Assembly (NCBI GenBank): GCA_949752745.1
Contig: OX457031.1
Span: 7,105,328 to 7,169,327 of the forward strand
Length of the DNA stretch: 64,000 nt
DNA from: Protula sp. h YS-2021
Taxonomy: Eukaryota > Annelida > Polychaeta > Sabellida > Serpulidae
Direction of reading: 5' to 3'
Positions 42,735 to 56,102 of the stretch are shown here, piece by piece (the stretch's first letter is position 1; every line of letters starts with the position of its first letter). A program made the translations under genes and the position numbers. Under the pieces are notes generated by a model. It was given only the letters and a program-made list of their open reading frames with translations, was not told where the DNA came from and made no database searches.

Positions 42735-42880
42735 ACAGCGCAGAGGACCATCGACAGAGCAGAGGACCGACAGCACAGAGGACCATCGACAGCGCAGGGG
42801 ACCATCACAGCGAAGAGGACCATCGACAGCGCAGGGGACCATCAACAGCGAAGAGGACCATAGGCAGCGCAGAGAACCAA
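42735..42880. repeat. ~21-bp repeat (AGAGGACCATCGACAGCGCA)
   Basis: About six units lie upstream of TALE exon 1. The surrounding sequence 42366-43280 shows no further feature. Confidence 0.88.
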
Positions 42881-43283
42881 GCAACTCGCTATAATTCCAT
42901 TTACCTTCTAGAAAGGTTTTCTCACCTTTATAATCTACACGGTTTAATGTACAAAGAAAACACGACTGACGCATAGCGAAAGTGCGTGCTGCATAATTTA
43001 TGCCTCTCATAACACAAAACTGTTAAGTGTCTATAACGGACTGGCTCTGGATATATGGCGGCAAGACATCCCGACACACTTCTGATCAACGCGTGTGACG
43101 TATACCCCACAAGGCTTAATCAACAAAGTAAAACCACAGCAAAACTCGCAGACCGCATTCGCACCGCCCCACTTTACTGACCTCCCCTGCCACTTCGAAT
43201 CTTCCCATTGCCGTAATCGTAATCTGGCAGCACGAGGCCATGAAAAGTGAGACCAACAAGGTCTCGGCAGAAACTACTTGAAT

Positions 43284-43330
43284 GTTTATTATTATTATTA
43301 TTATTTTTATTATTATTATTATTATTATTC
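43284..43330. repeat. (TTA)n microsatellite
   Basis: About 15 trinucleotide units with one interruption. Confidence 0.95.
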
Positions 43331-43479
43331 ACGTGGCTTCATTTCAATATCCTCACGCTTTGATTAAGCAACAAATAATTTACATACTCCTGACAATAAA
43401 CCTCCGTGCAAAACAAAATTAGTCCGTCACTGTTACTCGCATATAACCTGCACGTTTCCAGCTCACCACAAAAATCTCC

Positions 43480-43852
43480 GCTATACGTGTCCACACGTGC
43501 CTCGCTAACTGTCCGCACGTGCGTCAGAACAACTTCATGTGTCCACACGTGCCTCGCAAAAGCTCCCACATGTGCCTCGAAAATAACTGTCTACACGTGC
43601 CTCACCAACTGTACGTGTCCACACGTGCCTCACAAACAACTGTATATGTCCACACGTGCTTCATCAATAACTCATGTGTCTACACGTGCCTCACCAATAA
43701 CTCATGTGTCTACACGTGCCTCACCAATAACTCATGTGTCTACACGTGCCTCGCAAATAACTGTGTTCACACGTGCCTCACTAGTAACTCTTACGTGTCC
43801 ACACGTGCCTCAACAAGAACTCTAATGTGTACACACGTGCCTCACTAATAGC
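43480..43852. repeat. ~30-bp minisatellite (GTCTACACGTGCCTCACCAA)
   Basis: About 11 units contain tgtccacacgtgcctca and caataactcatg; most include ACACGTGC. Confidence 0.93.
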
Positions 43853-43911
43853 CAATTTAAATGTAAAACTCCAGTAAAGTTCAACGCATCACAGGCGTAA
43901 TGATAACGAAC

Positions 43912-44195
43912 AGTCGAGTTTTCGTCCCGCAATACGATTTTAGCTGAGTTTTCGTCCCGATGTACGACTTGACCTTGAGTTTTCATACCGATATACGACT
44001 TACTTTGAGTTTTCGTCCCGATGTACGACTTGACCTTGAGTTTTTGTCCCAATATACGACTCGACCTTGAGTTTTCGTCCCGACATACGACTTGACCTTG
44101 AGTTTTCATACCGATATACGACTTACTTTGAGTTTTCGTCCCGATGTACGACTTGACCTTGAGTTTTCGTCCCGATATAAGACTTGACCTTCTGG
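43912..44195. repeat. 31-bp minisatellite (TTGAGTTTTCGTCCCGATGT)
   Basis: About nine units contain gagttttcgtcccgatgtac and gacttgacctt. From 44196 to 46550 I see only C, A and T tracts (44547-44570, 45895-45955, 46260) and no gene or element. Confidence 0.93.
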
Positions 44196-46554
44196 TCATT
44201 TTACTAGCGGTTGTGTTTGTTTAGTTTTTTTCTACATATCAAATATCTCCTCGTGGGAATTATCCCCGCCTTACGCGCTAAACACGTAATGAATACTCCT
44301 TAAACATACAAATCCCAATAATAATAACCCAATGTGTGATGACTGAAAAATTAATGGCACAACTGTTTCATAAATACACGAGCAAAAAACATTTCAGGAG
44401 CGAATCCAGAATGCACTGCTGTCCGTCTGGAGCTGGGGTACATTTCTCGAGTGGGCGCACAGTGATAAAATCTACATACATTTTCTTTTGTAGCCCATGT
44501 TACAAGCCGGTGTCTGGTGAGGAGATGTGTAACCCCAGTGCTGACCCCCCTCCCCCACCCCCCCCCCCCGGCAACCCATCCCCATTTCAATCTTGCTTCA
44601 CTACAGTAATTACATGCAATGGGGTAACCCAGTGTGCAAAAAAGCTGTACAAATACACCATAAATATAGGTAAAAAAATATCAAGGGCACGGTAACATCG
44701 TAGGGTATTTATACCGCATTGAGTAGAGCTAATGATCCCTTCAAAATGACATATCTATGTAAATATACACAGACAGTATGTACCAGGCGCGATTTCTCGA
44801 AGACCACTCAGCCGTAACTAATATGGACCAAGTTTTTTTTTCTTTTTTGTCTACCGTGGATCGCCATGCTTTTGATAGCGAAAACAACAATTGTGCAACT
44901 TTTGTGCAATTATTATTCGAGTATGTTGAATGATTCAACAGCTTATGTCCTAATTACTACACCGTTTCCCCTGAAGTGGGTACTGAAAGAGCCTGCTTCG
45001 CTTTCTGTGCGAGACTCAGAAACGCAAGAGCAATATCGCAATGCATGTATTATAAATCAAGGCTAGTCCACTCAGCAACTCACGAAGATACGACGCTCAA
45101 ATGATTCACACATATTTGAACACATCAGAAAATTACTTAATTTTTATCACTCCGTGTCACTTTTACAATTCCTTTATTTTCCCGCTGAAAAATTTTAACC
45201 ATCGCCGTCAAATTTAAGTGGAAAAGATGTGTCGCGATCGTTCATTAAAACCACCAAACATTGCACTTAAAACCTGTATACATACATTTCCTTCAAACAA
45301 TATATTGATAAAGTAAACGAAAAAAAAACTGATACAGAGAAAACTCGCACAGCAGCCATTTTACTGGAAGCAGGTTACACAGAGTTTCAGCGGATTTATT
45401 TCGCACTGGCTCACACGCGACCCTCTGCATATTTGCTACAAATGTACACCAGAAATAGACGGACTGATCTCCGGATTCCGCATTCACAAATTCCACAGGT
45501 GGAGATAGGCATTTGCCAGCCTGATGACGTGGACTGCTGCAGGTATAAGTGCTGCTTGAGAATACCGCCCCTGCCTCTGTCGTGGATTGCATTGCTGGAT
45601 CGATCGTCTTGACATGGTAAGCACTGTGGGTGTATCTCCTGCCCGCTCCCGGGACAAAGTTAGATTCGCCGGGTATACGGGCACTGATAAGAAAACAGTG
45701 AGGCTGCCCCTAGAGCCTGCATGAAAGCCCTTTATTCTAGCCCTATCCATAAATAAATTAAATGTACTTATGATTCCATTCAGACTGTTAACGGCCTGCC
45801 TCCAACCACCCCCCTCTCATCTCCACAACACCCCCTGCGGAAAGCTACAAAACTCTCCATTTAATTCCAGAACGAGATCTGCGGGACTCCCCCTACCCCC
45901 CCCCCACCCCCACCCCTCCAAAAAAAAAAAACAAAACAAAAACAAAACAAAAAAACTCCATACAACAGCAAGAGCTACAGCTACTCCCCTGCCCGAGGCA
46001 CCAGCCAACTTCCGGCGGCCCGCACCGGAAGCTGCGGCTTAGCTGGCGGAGCCTCGACAAGCGCGTCACTTCTGAGCCCACACATTGGCTGTTCTCGTAC
46101 TGTACAGTAGGTAGTGAGGGGGAGGGAGGGGTTCTCCATGAATGCCTGCGTGCAGATCCGCACGCGACGCCAGCTCCCGTCAAGCGACTAAATCGTTTCC
46201 ACCAATAAGGAGGGTAACTCTATGCAGCCCATTGTGAACGGATTGCAGCGAATCCGGCCTTTTTTTTTTCTCGTCACTTAAACAATAAACAAGTGAAACC
46301 ACCAAGTGGTACTGTAACTGACAACAGCATTTTTGTGCTGCTTTTGTTTATCACCATGATCACGCACCGTGAGAGCATGGAGAGTGTTTTGTCGTGAAGC
46401 AGACGTAAGCCTGGCTTCTCGAGCAGAAGGGCCGCCGTCTGCACGCTGTCATCGCCACTGCTTATACCGCACCTGCCTTTACTCTCACTTCCTTTGTTCG
46501 AGACAAGCTCCAAATACTTTCAAGAGTTATTATCGGGATGTTTGTCCTCAATAT

Positions 46555-46910
46555 TTGAACCGTAAAAGCTCCGTTAGACACCGGGTCTGGTTGAGAAAGC
46601 CCAGGGGACCTGCACCTTTTTCGCACTTCCGTTAGAAACCGGTCTGGTTACGAAAGTCCACGGTACCTGAACGTTTGTCGCACTTTCGCTAGAAACAAGG
46701 TCTGGTTGAGAAAGTCCACGGCACCTGAACGTTTGTCGCACTTCCGTTAGAAACCGGGTCTGGTTGAGAAAGTCTACGGTACCTGAACGTTTGTCGCACT
46801 TCCGTTAGAAACCGGGTCTGGTTGAGAAAGTCTACGGTACATGAACGTTTGTCGCACTTCCGTTAGAAACAAGGTCTGGTTGGTAAAGTCTACGGTACAT
46901 GAACCGGTGT
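46555..46910. repeat. 58-bp minisatellite (CCGTTAGAAACCGGGTCTGG)
   Basis: About six units contain cttccgttagaaaccgggtc, tggttgagaaagtctac and ggtacctgaacgtttgtcgc. Sequence 46911-47490 has nothing recognisable. Confidence 0.94.
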
Positions 46911-47494
46911 GTCAATCACCATTTCTTTAATTTCCTCTAATCGAGGTTAATGGCGGCGACGAGCCTGTTCCTAAAGGTGACAATTCTGGACACTCGAGCG
47001 GCGGTAAAAATCAACCACCACGACACCTTTCAGTTATGATGCGCCACCATGTATGGTTACAAAAGCCTTGAAACGAGCGCAAAGCGGTTCCAAGCGTTGG
47101 TGAAGCACGAGATGGAGCTATAAAAGAATGAGCGCAAGCAAGCAGCAAACGAGCCCATTTCAGGCATTCAAATTCTTTGCGGCGCACCCTCACAAATCTT
47201 GTGCGCCGTTACAGAAAGACCTTCCAAAACTCTTAAACCAGCAGGGTGTAAAGTTCACTTTTCAGCTCAAGATCCGTGGCAGGCAATGTCGTGAAGCACA
47301 GACCGAAATTCCAGGAATCCCCGGGACACGCGGTCAACTTGACAAGTTACGTAGTGACCGCCCAACCGATTCCAGCCCAACATAATCAGAGATCCCAGTT
47401 ACTTGAACCCACCACAAGCCACTAATGATTGTCACTGTCGTCGCTAGCAACAGCGTTTTACGAGTGTCTGGCGGATTGACACCATAACGAGTCC

Positions 47495-47705
47495 GGTCTC
47501 CTCGTTCACTCGTCCCACCCACCCCCGACCCTCGCTCGTTCCCTCGTCCCGCCCCCTACCCTCCGCCGTTCACTCGCCCACCCCTCTTCCCCCGGACCTT
47601 CCCTCGTTCCCTCACCCCGCCCCCTACCTCGTCCATTCGCCCCGCCCCCCCCCCCGACCCTCCCCCGTACACTCGCCCCGCCGCACTCCCGGGACCCCCT
47701 CCCCC
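47495..47705. repeat. C-rich imperfect ~40-bp repeats
   Basis: About five imperfect units contain cgttcactcgccccgcccc and ctcgttccctcgtcc. GC-box-like ccccgccc is frequent, but nothing else suggests a promoter. Confidence 0.7.
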
Positions 47706-47990
47706 TCCTCTTTAACGAGATAGAGTCACAGAACTAAAATGAAGCACAGCACTTATTTTGTAGCTTTCTCGAAACACAAATCGCTTGAAACCGACAAAAT
47801 CCTTGAGAAATGGCAAAGTCAACAAAGGGAGTATATATAAGTAAAATAGTGAATTGATTTAAATGTCACTGTATTTGGCCTTGCGGTTTTCCAGCTTGTT
47901 TTTGCTGTGATTTGGCTTTAATTTTGCGTCTCTGTCGAACTACCTGGGAACCTTTTCCTTGAAATTTTCCTTTATTTTACGGTTAATTTT

Positions 47991-48483
47991 AAACACCGTA
48001 TTATTTAAAATAAGAATTCTGAAGCAAATAAGAAACCAGATATTTTCTGGTAGGCTATTCCGGAATAGACTACCGATAAATCGAATGTCACGGAAATCGA
48101 TTTTTTTCATTATTTCATCATTTTATGTCGCAGACTACATAAACAACTCATTTTCTGGCCTTTAACAGAAAATATGAAAAAATAAATAAATAAATGCAAA
48201 TAAATTTTAAAAAAAAATTTCAATAGGTTATCCAATACTGAACTACCGACATTTTAATAAACAGCCAAATGCAAATTCAGTTTTTCAATATTTTTATTTT
48301 CCTTTCGCGAAAAGATAAGAATTTACATTGTCGAATTTATTTTCACCTTCTGGTGTAAGAAAAATGAAGCATTATTGATTTCTGTGACATTTGAATTATC
48401 ATAGTCTATTCCGGAATAGCCTACCAAAAAATCTCTGGTTTCTTTTTGCTTCCGAATTCTTATTTTAAATAATACAGTGTTTT
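47991..48483. mobile_element. Foldback MITE, copy 2 (fuller copy)
   Basis: This ~493-bp element has ~80-bp terminal inverted repeats. The left end reads aacaccgtattatttaaaat, aagaattctgaagcaaataa and ggctattccggaatagacta; the right end is the near-exact complement. The interior matches copy 1 at 18864-19315. It is non-coding. The target duplication is unclear; TTTA on both sides is possible. Confidence 0.82.
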
Positions 48484-49750
48484 TACAGAAATCGGGTGTG
48501 GCTTATTAAAGTCGTTTGTTTCGTTGCGGTTTCTGCCTCGTTTCATGTTAAACAAAAAGTAAAGTAGCAATCGTTTGATGTTAAAACATCGAAGAACAAC
48601 TGTTTTGGTGCACATGTATTTTTGATAGAATATAAACTATTTTCCACACAGAAAACAAATAAGCCTCAGGGATAACTTTAATGTACTATTTACCTAATAT
48701 CTGCTTTGAGTAAGTGCGCACGCAGGGAGCAGGTGGGGTAGGAGTCCTCTATACTCGCAGGAAGTACGAGTCTTCCATACAGTACGCATGGAGAAGCTGG
48801 TAGGGAAAATGTCATACAAGCGACAGAATTTGATGCTCACTTATGCTCGATCGGAAGGAGTAGATATCAAATCATTTTAATTAGAATGAACTGGTTACGC
48901 GCTATGGCTAACGGTGACTGCTGACCCGGTTATGGCAAGCGACATGTACATCAAATATCAAGTGACAGTCTCCACAGGTCACAGTCTCCACAACTACGTC
49001 AAAGGCGATCGCGCGGACAGCCACGCCACAGCCACAGATAAATCTTGGCTTCGCATATGTCAATAGTTCACCGGATGCGTCACAAAATTTTGCATTTTTC
49101 GGGGTCAAACAGCTCGAAGAGAATGCGTACTTTATGGGTGGCTCCTGGGTAAATATACGAGGGAATTATCTCAGTCATAGGCAATCACACCTTCGGCTGG
49201 GGTATGTGAAGCGAGTCAAGGCATTGAGCGCTTCCCGGAGGGTGGCAGCGTATCCTTGGTAAGCACACGGGACGAGCTGTGCCGAAACTCCTCTCCATGA
49301 ACAAGGCAGATGCAAAGCGGTCAGAAAGACACGTCAACACAGTACGTCAACAACCCCCCCCCCCCCCCCCATCAACAGTACCTCTCCCAGAAAGACACGC
49401 CAACTTCCCCCCCCCAAAAAAAAAAAAAAAAAAAGATTGCGTAAAGGACCAGCATCAGCAACAGTGTAGACCCGTGACCCAGCCTCAGCAGACTGGTCCC
49501 GCTTAAAACAGGAGCAAAACCCACGGTCTGAGATCTGCGACCTCACTAACAACCACGCTAAAAAAACAACGCTGAAATAAAATTTGAAATTCGTCACACT
49601 ATAAATGACGGTCGTTAACAACAACACGGTCACGGCTTCTTTCTTTTAGAAAAGTGGGGAGGGGGGACTCAAAGCAAGAACATTATTTGCAAAAACTCCT
49701 CACCGATGAGACAGAATACAACGCATGCTCAAAACGAATTGCGATACAGG
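48484..49750. other. Gene-free stretch
   Basis: Only a C tract (49352-49369) and a C/A tract (49408-49434) stand out. Confidence 0.5.
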
Positions 49751-49751
49751 A

Positions 49752-49960
49752 ATTGGCTGCAGGCAGGATGTTGGACAAGTATTGCAACAGAAGATCTGAC
49801 TGTGCGTAGGATGTTGGACAAGTACTGTGATAAAAGATCTGACTACACGCAGGATGTTGGACAAGTGTTGTAACGGAAGATCTGACTACACGCAGGATGT
49901 TGGACAAGTACTGCCCCAGAAGATCTGACTGCACGCAGGACGTTGGACAAGCCCTTCGAT
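49752..49960. repeat. 43-bp minisatellite, five units
   Basis: Units contain gcaggatgttggacaagtac and cagaagatctgactacac. The stretch 49961-50870 has no recognisable feature. Confidence 0.94.
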
Positions 49961-50871
49961 AGAAGCTTCCACTTCATCAAAATACAGTCAAAAGTGAAAA
50001 TTTCAGCAAAAATTTCAAATAAAGTTACTGTATTAAGTTCGGCAAAACCGAAAATTTTTCTACTTGTGACAACTTCAATTGCTTGTTCAAAACACCGCCC
50101 AGAGCACTCTGTAAAAGGACTAAACAAGAAACCGAGGAACCGCTTGAAATAACCGCATGCACAACTGGTCAGGATTTTAACGCCGATTCGGAATCGATTC
50201 TACCCGATAACCATTTCATTGAAAATTGTCCCCCAATGTTACTGCGGTAAGACACTGGCTTTTTTCATGACGCGGATACATTTTTTGGTTAAACTTTAAA
50301 GAAAGTTCAAAACTTACAGATCCATCGTGATTCCCAACGAAATCCAGCCACAAAGAGATTCAGTACAACTGTACTGTCAGATTATCCTAGCGATGTGAGT
50401 ACATAAATGCTCCTTCTCGCAGAAAACGGGCGATTTGAACTTGTGGCTTTCAAATATGCGATCTTTGATCATCTGTGCAATTACCGTGTTCAATAAACAA
50501 AATCCATTCACAGATTTATTTGGGTGTACTACTTCTTTCCCTTAAGACAGTGAGAGATCAGAAAATACACAGCTGACGTTCATTTTAATAGGAAGTAAGC
50601 CGACGTTTTTAAGTAGTACGAGATTGATCGTGTTGATAACATTATACAGAGAATCCCATACAGTTCAAGTGGAGACTTATATGGCAAAACATATCCGGCT
50701 TGTTAACTTGTGTTAACAATGCCAATCTCGCATTCACGTGGAGAACACGGTGTTAAACAACCACAGTAAACAACCCCAGAGACGCACTTCGCTGCAATGT
50801 ACGCAACAATTTAATCACTTGTTGATAGCTGGGCGTCTTTTTAAAGATGACCACTGGTTGGGCAATAACAG

Positions 50872-52622
50872 GATCTTATCTGGGGACCACAGCGTACGAC
50901 TTTGTGCCTCACCTGGGGACCACAGCGTACGAATTTGTGCCTCACCTGAAGACCACAGCGTACGACTTTGTGCCTCACCTGAGGACCACAGCGTACGACT
51001 TTGTGCCTCACCTGGAGACCACAGCGTACGACTTTGTGCCTCACCTGGGGACCACAGCGTACGACTTAGTGCTTCACCTAGGGACCACAGCGTAAGACTT
51101 TAAGCCTTACCCGAGGACCACAGCGTACGACTTTGTGCCTTACCTGAAGACCACAGCGTACGACTTTAAGCCTCATCTGAGGACCACAGCGTACGACTTT
51201 GTGCCTCACCTGGGGACCACAGCGTACGACTTTGTGCCTCACCTGATGATCACAGCGTACGACTTTGTGCCTCACCTGGGGACCACAGCGTGCGACTTTG
51301 TGCCTCACCTGGGGACCACAGCGTACGACTTTGTGCCACATCTGAGGACCACAGCGTACGACTTTGTGCCTCACCTGGGGACCACAGCGTACGACTTTGT
51401 GCCTCACCTGACGATCACAGCGTACGACTTTGTGCCTCACCTGGGGACCACAGCGTGCGACTTTGTGCCTCACCTGGGGACCACAGCGTACGACTTTGTG
51501 CCTCACCTGATGATCACAGCGTACGACTTTGTGCCTCACCTGGGGACCACAGCGTGCGACTTTGTGCCTCACCTGGGGACCACAGCGTACGACTTTGTGC
51601 CTCACCTGATGATCACAGCGTACGACTTTGTGCCTCACCTGGGGACCACAGCGTGCGACTTTGTGCCTCACCTGGGGACCACAGCGTACGACTTTGTGCC
51701 TCACTTGATGATCACAGCGTACGACTTTGTGCCTCACCTTGGGACCACAGCGTACGACTTTGTGCCTCACCTGGGGACCACTGCGTACGACTTTGTGTCT
51801 CATCTAGGGACCACAGCGTACGACTTTAAGCCTCACCTGAGGACCACAGCGAACGACTTTGTGCCTCACCTGGGGACCACAGCGTACGACTTTGTGCCTC
51901 ACCTGGAGACCACAGCGTACGACTTAGTGCCTCACCTAGGGACCACAGCGTAAGACTTTAAGCCTTACCCGAGGACCACAGCGTACGACTTTGTGCCTTA
52001 CCTGAAGACCACAGCGTACGACTTTAAGCCTCATCTGAGGACCACAGCGTACGACTTTGTGCCTCACCTGGGGACCACAGCGTACGACTTTGTGCCTCAC
52101 CTGATGATCACAGCGTACGACTTTGTGCCTCACCTGGGGACCACAGCGTACGACTTTGTGCCTCACCTGGGGACCACAGCGTACGACTTTGTGCCTCATC
52201 TGAGGACCACAGCGTACGACTTTGTGCCTCACCTGGGGACCACAGCATACGACTTTGTGCCTCACCTGATGATCACAGCGTACGACTTTGTGCCTCACCT
52301 GGGGACCACAGCGTACGACTTTGTGCCTCACCTGGGGACCACAGCGTACGACTTTGTGCCTCACCTGATGATCACAGCGTACGACTTTGTGCCTCACCTG
52401 GGGACCACAGCGTGCGACTTTGTGCCTCACCTGGGGACCACAGCGTACGACTTTGTGCCTCACTTGATGATCACAGCGTACGACTTTGTGCCTCACCTTG
52501 GGACCACAGCGTACGACTTTGTGCCTCACCTGGGGACCACTGCGTACGACTTTGTGTCTCATCTAGGGACCACAGCGTACGACTTTAAGCCTCACCTGAG
52601 GACCACAGCGTGCGACTTTGTG
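50872..52622. repeat. 33-bp minisatellite, ~52 copies, 858-bp higher-order period
   Basis: Units contain gaccacagcgtacgactttg and tgcctcacctggg. The variant cagcgtaagactttaagcc occurs at ~51088 and again at ~51946, exactly 858 bp (26 units) apart, with the same order of variant units between. Since 33 is divisible by three, frames of up to 272 codons are open on both strands; I regard them as non-coding. Confidence 0.96.
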
Positions 52623-53070
52623 CACTACGAAACACATACTAAGATGCACAATTACAAAGACTTGAAATTATCTTTTTCGTACCGGCAAATTTTTGGTGGT
52701 CGTTAATAAACAACTCTTAAATCAATTAGTTTGATGTGCTGCGAAAAACTTTGTTCAAAAATCACAAAGAAGATACAAGAACACAGGTGGCAAGTTCTTG
52801 GTGGAAACTTCAGAGGCACTGCGCTTTCTGCCACTGCTAACCCCGAATCTTGATGCAATATTTACACAAATTCATTCAAATGCGACAGGACGCGTACGCA
52901 CAGAATGATAACGGACAACTCAAAATGTCCATGGAAACTGGCGGTTGACAGCGGTAGATATTTGTTCGCATACAAATACAATGCATTTTTTGCACCGAAA
53001 TGTTATAAGAATTGAGATTTAATTGAGCATCATTGTTAACAATCTCTTCAGTGTTTGTTCAGTATCAAGA
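52623..53070. other. Gene-free stretch
   Basis: AT-rich; nothing recognised. Confidence 0.5.
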
Positions 53071-53074
53071 CGGG

Positions 53075-53182
53075 GTTACATCTGGCGACACACCTACAGG
53101 AAACACACCCACAGGTAACAGTCCCATAGGTTACACTCCCACAGGTTACACTCCCACAGGTAACACTCCCACAGGTTACATG
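53075..53182. repeat. 15-bp repeat (CCCACAGGTTACACT)
   Basis: About six units. Confidence 0.92.
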
Positions 53183-53257
53183 CCTTGGAACATTTTCTAA
53201 TACCGACAAGAAATCCTCAACAATTGGTGTTTCACCATGAACACAATGGCATCCAGT

Positions 53258-53885
53258 CGGAAACACCCACCCACCCGCCTCACTCGGCCACCTCCTCTCC
53301 CCATCCGACCAGGGACAAGCCCCCACACACCCGCCTCACTCGGCCACCTCCTCTCCCCATCCGACACGGGACAAGCCCCCACACACCCGCCTCACTCGGC
53401 CACCTCCTCTCCCCATCCGACACGGGACAAGCCCCCACACACCCGCCTCACTCGGCCACCTCCTCTCCCCATCCAACACGGGACAAGCCCCCACCCACCC
53501 GCCTCACTCGGCCACCTCCTCTCCCCATCCGACACGGGACAAGCCCCCACACACCCGCCTGACCCGGCCACATCCTCTCCCCATCCGACACGGGACAAGC
53601 CCCCACACACCCGCCTCACTCGGCCACCTCCTCTCCCCATCCGACACGGGACAAGCCCCCACACACCCGCCTGACCCGGCCACCTCCTCTCCCCATCCGA
53701 CACGGGACAAGTCCCCACACACCCGCCTCACTCGGCCACCTCCTCTCCCCATCCGACACGGGACAAGTCCCCACACACTCGCCTCACTCGGCCACATCCT
53801 CTCCCCAACCGACACGGGACAAGCCCCCACACACCCGCCTCACTCGGCCACCTCCTCTCCCCATCCGACACGGGACATGTCACCA
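53258..53885. repeat. 56-bp minisatellite, ~11 copies
   Basis: Units contain cgcctcactcggccacctcc, tctccccatccgacacggg and acaagcccccacacac. Frames on both strands are artefacts. A short ~19-bp tcaatgcgcacacaaaggc repeat follows at 53911-53980. Confidence 0.95.
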
Positions 53886-54234
53886 CACACGGCTCTAGAG
53901 ACACCACGCATCAATGCGCACACAAAGGCCTCAATGCGCACAGAAAAGCTTCAATGCGCACATAAAGGCTTCGAGCGCACACAGGGATAATGCTTGCATG
54001 CATTATGCACCCTCGTCCAGCAACAATGCGCCATAACGTTCCCGAACAGCCCACTAATGTGTGGCGTACAAGTAATGGGCTCCAGTGTACTGGTGAAACG
54101 CGCTATTTCACATTGTGAAACGGAACAGCACAAAAAGAACGAACACCATGAACCTTGTGATAAACCAGCACACTTGGAACATTTTTTAATGGCGTAAACT
54201 GAAAAATCTTGTGCAAGCAGAATTCTGCACCCCG

Positions 54235-55485
54235 TGTATAAAGTCGGTGGTCCTGACCGGAACTGTCCCTGGAGACGCCCTGCTCACGTCAGAACTGTTC
54301 CTGGTGACGCCCTGGCCATGCCAGAACTTTCCCTGGAGTCCCAAATGAGTATACTATCACAAAATCCCAACCTACACTCAGGCTCCAGTCTTTTCCTCTG
54401 CAGAACATTTGAAGACTTCTTTCACGGACTTACCAAACATATGCAAACCATCCGCGTCATTCGCTCTCCCAAACGTATTCCGCGTCACATTCGATTGTAC
54501 AAATGTATTCCGCACAACGCACAATTTCAAATGAGGCAAGGCACAGGAAAACATTTTACATGAATTGCAAAAACATAAGAAAAGACTAGTTTACAGACGC
54601 CGTTTAACACAATTTCTCAGTGAATTTTGTCAGATTATTGGTTAGCATAATTGGTTACCAAAATTGCCTGTACCCAAAGGAAAAAAATTTAATCATGAAA
54701 AAGTAATTTTCAGCCGAAAGACAAGTGCGAGAATCCAACCAGAACTGTTATTGACAGAAACAAAAGAGCGAGTTAGAAATTGAGCAAAAGGTGATGGCAC
54801 AAAGCCGGTATTAATATTATTCTATTAAGTTTATTCCCACGGCTTCCTTTGAAGTCTACATAGCAGTATAAACAGATAGAAGAATGGACACCTGTCCCCG
54901 CTGGCCACAAGGGGGCGCTTCGTATTCCTGCCTCGGCCCCAAACAATAGACTCGAGGGCACATATGTTACAATTCACAACCGAAAAAATCGATTGTTTAG
55001 CGTGGAAAAAGGGGAAGCTCTCTAAAAGGCAAAACACCTGCTTGCACTGATAAAGCCTTTATTATCAGTTAAGGGGCGCCTAGTTAAAGAAGTCACACAT
55101 TAAAAAGTGGCTAATTGAGTTCACAGTGGAGCAGAAACGACAGTATAACCGCGTTATACGGCTCGCCGAGAAAACATCCCGTTACGACATCTATTTATGT
55201 CTATATATATGTGTGTGTGAGCGAATCTGTCAAATCACTGACAAGGTCGCTAAAAGATTAAAGTGACCCTAAAAAAGTCACTGATTTTAAGCCTTCAAAA
55301 TATGACAGATTCACTGAACTTATATATATATATATGCAGGGCTGTTATGATATACTTCTTGAAATCTTTCCAGTTAACAAATTTTAAATATTTATTTCAT
55401 AGAATTTCAAATCTATGTTTCACCCAAATGTAAATGGTTTCTCTCTACACTTCCAAATCCTAAACTCACGCAAATATTCTCAGCG
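54235..55485. other. Mostly gene-free stretch with a small foldback
   Basis: Three short copies of gaactgtccctggagacgcc lie at 54255-54345. A ~100-bp hairpin-like pair, gcgaatctgtca at 55221 and tgacagattcac at 55303, flanks aaagtcactgattttaagc, a block shared with 24060. AT microsatellites occur at 55196-55212 and 55320-55334. Confidence 0.5.
54905..54918 (+). promoter_or_regulatory. CTCF-like core motif
   Basis: CCACAAGGGGGCGC matches 13 of 14 positions of the common CTCF core, preceded by ctgg. Motif match only. Confidence 0.3.
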
Positions 55486-55487
55486 TC

Positions 55488-56102
55488 CCATGCCTGTACT
55501 GTCCGCAGTGTGTCATGCCTGTACTGTCCGCAGTGTGCCATGCCTGTACTGTCCGCAGTGTCATGCCTGTACTGTCCGCAGTGTGCCATGCCTGTACTGT
55601 CCGCAGTGTCATGCCTGTACTGTCCGCAGTGTGCCATGCCTGTACTGTCCGCAGTGTGTCATGCCTGTACTGTCCGCAGTGTGCCATGCCTGTACTGTCC
55701 GCAGTGTCATGCCTGTACTGTCCGCAGTGTGTCATGCCTGTACTGTCCGCAGTGTGCCATGCCTGTACTGTCCGCAGTGTGCCATGCCTGTACTGTGGGC
55801 AGTGTGTCATGCCTATACTGTCCGCAGTGTACCATGCCTGTACTGTCCGCAGTGTGTCATGCCTGTACTGAGGGCAGTGTGCCATGCCTGTACTGTCCGC
55901 AGTGTGTCATGCCTGTACTGTCCGCAGTGTGTCATGCCTGTACTGAGGGCAGTGTGCCATGCCTGTACTGTCCGCAGTGTGTCATGCCTGTACTGTCCGC
56001 AGTGTGTCATGCCTGTACTGTCCGCAGTGTGCCATGCCTGTACTGTCCGCAGTGTCATGCCTGTACTGTCCGCAGTGTGCCATGCCTGTACTGTCCGCAC
56101 TT
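55488..56102. repeat. 20-23-bp minisatellite (TGCCTGTACTGTCCGCAGTG)
   Basis: About 27 units, with the variants gtgtgtca, gtgtgcca and gtgtca determining unit length. Frames are open in all phases on both strands as an artefact. From 56103 to 56540 there is only an AT microsatellite at 56476-56490. Confidence 0.95.

Noticed and set aside
50841..52706. Frames of 208-272 codons on both strands (repeat protein?)
   Set aside because: The 33-bp unit is a multiple of three; both strands are equally open, variants do not respect codon constraints, and there is no signal or domain.
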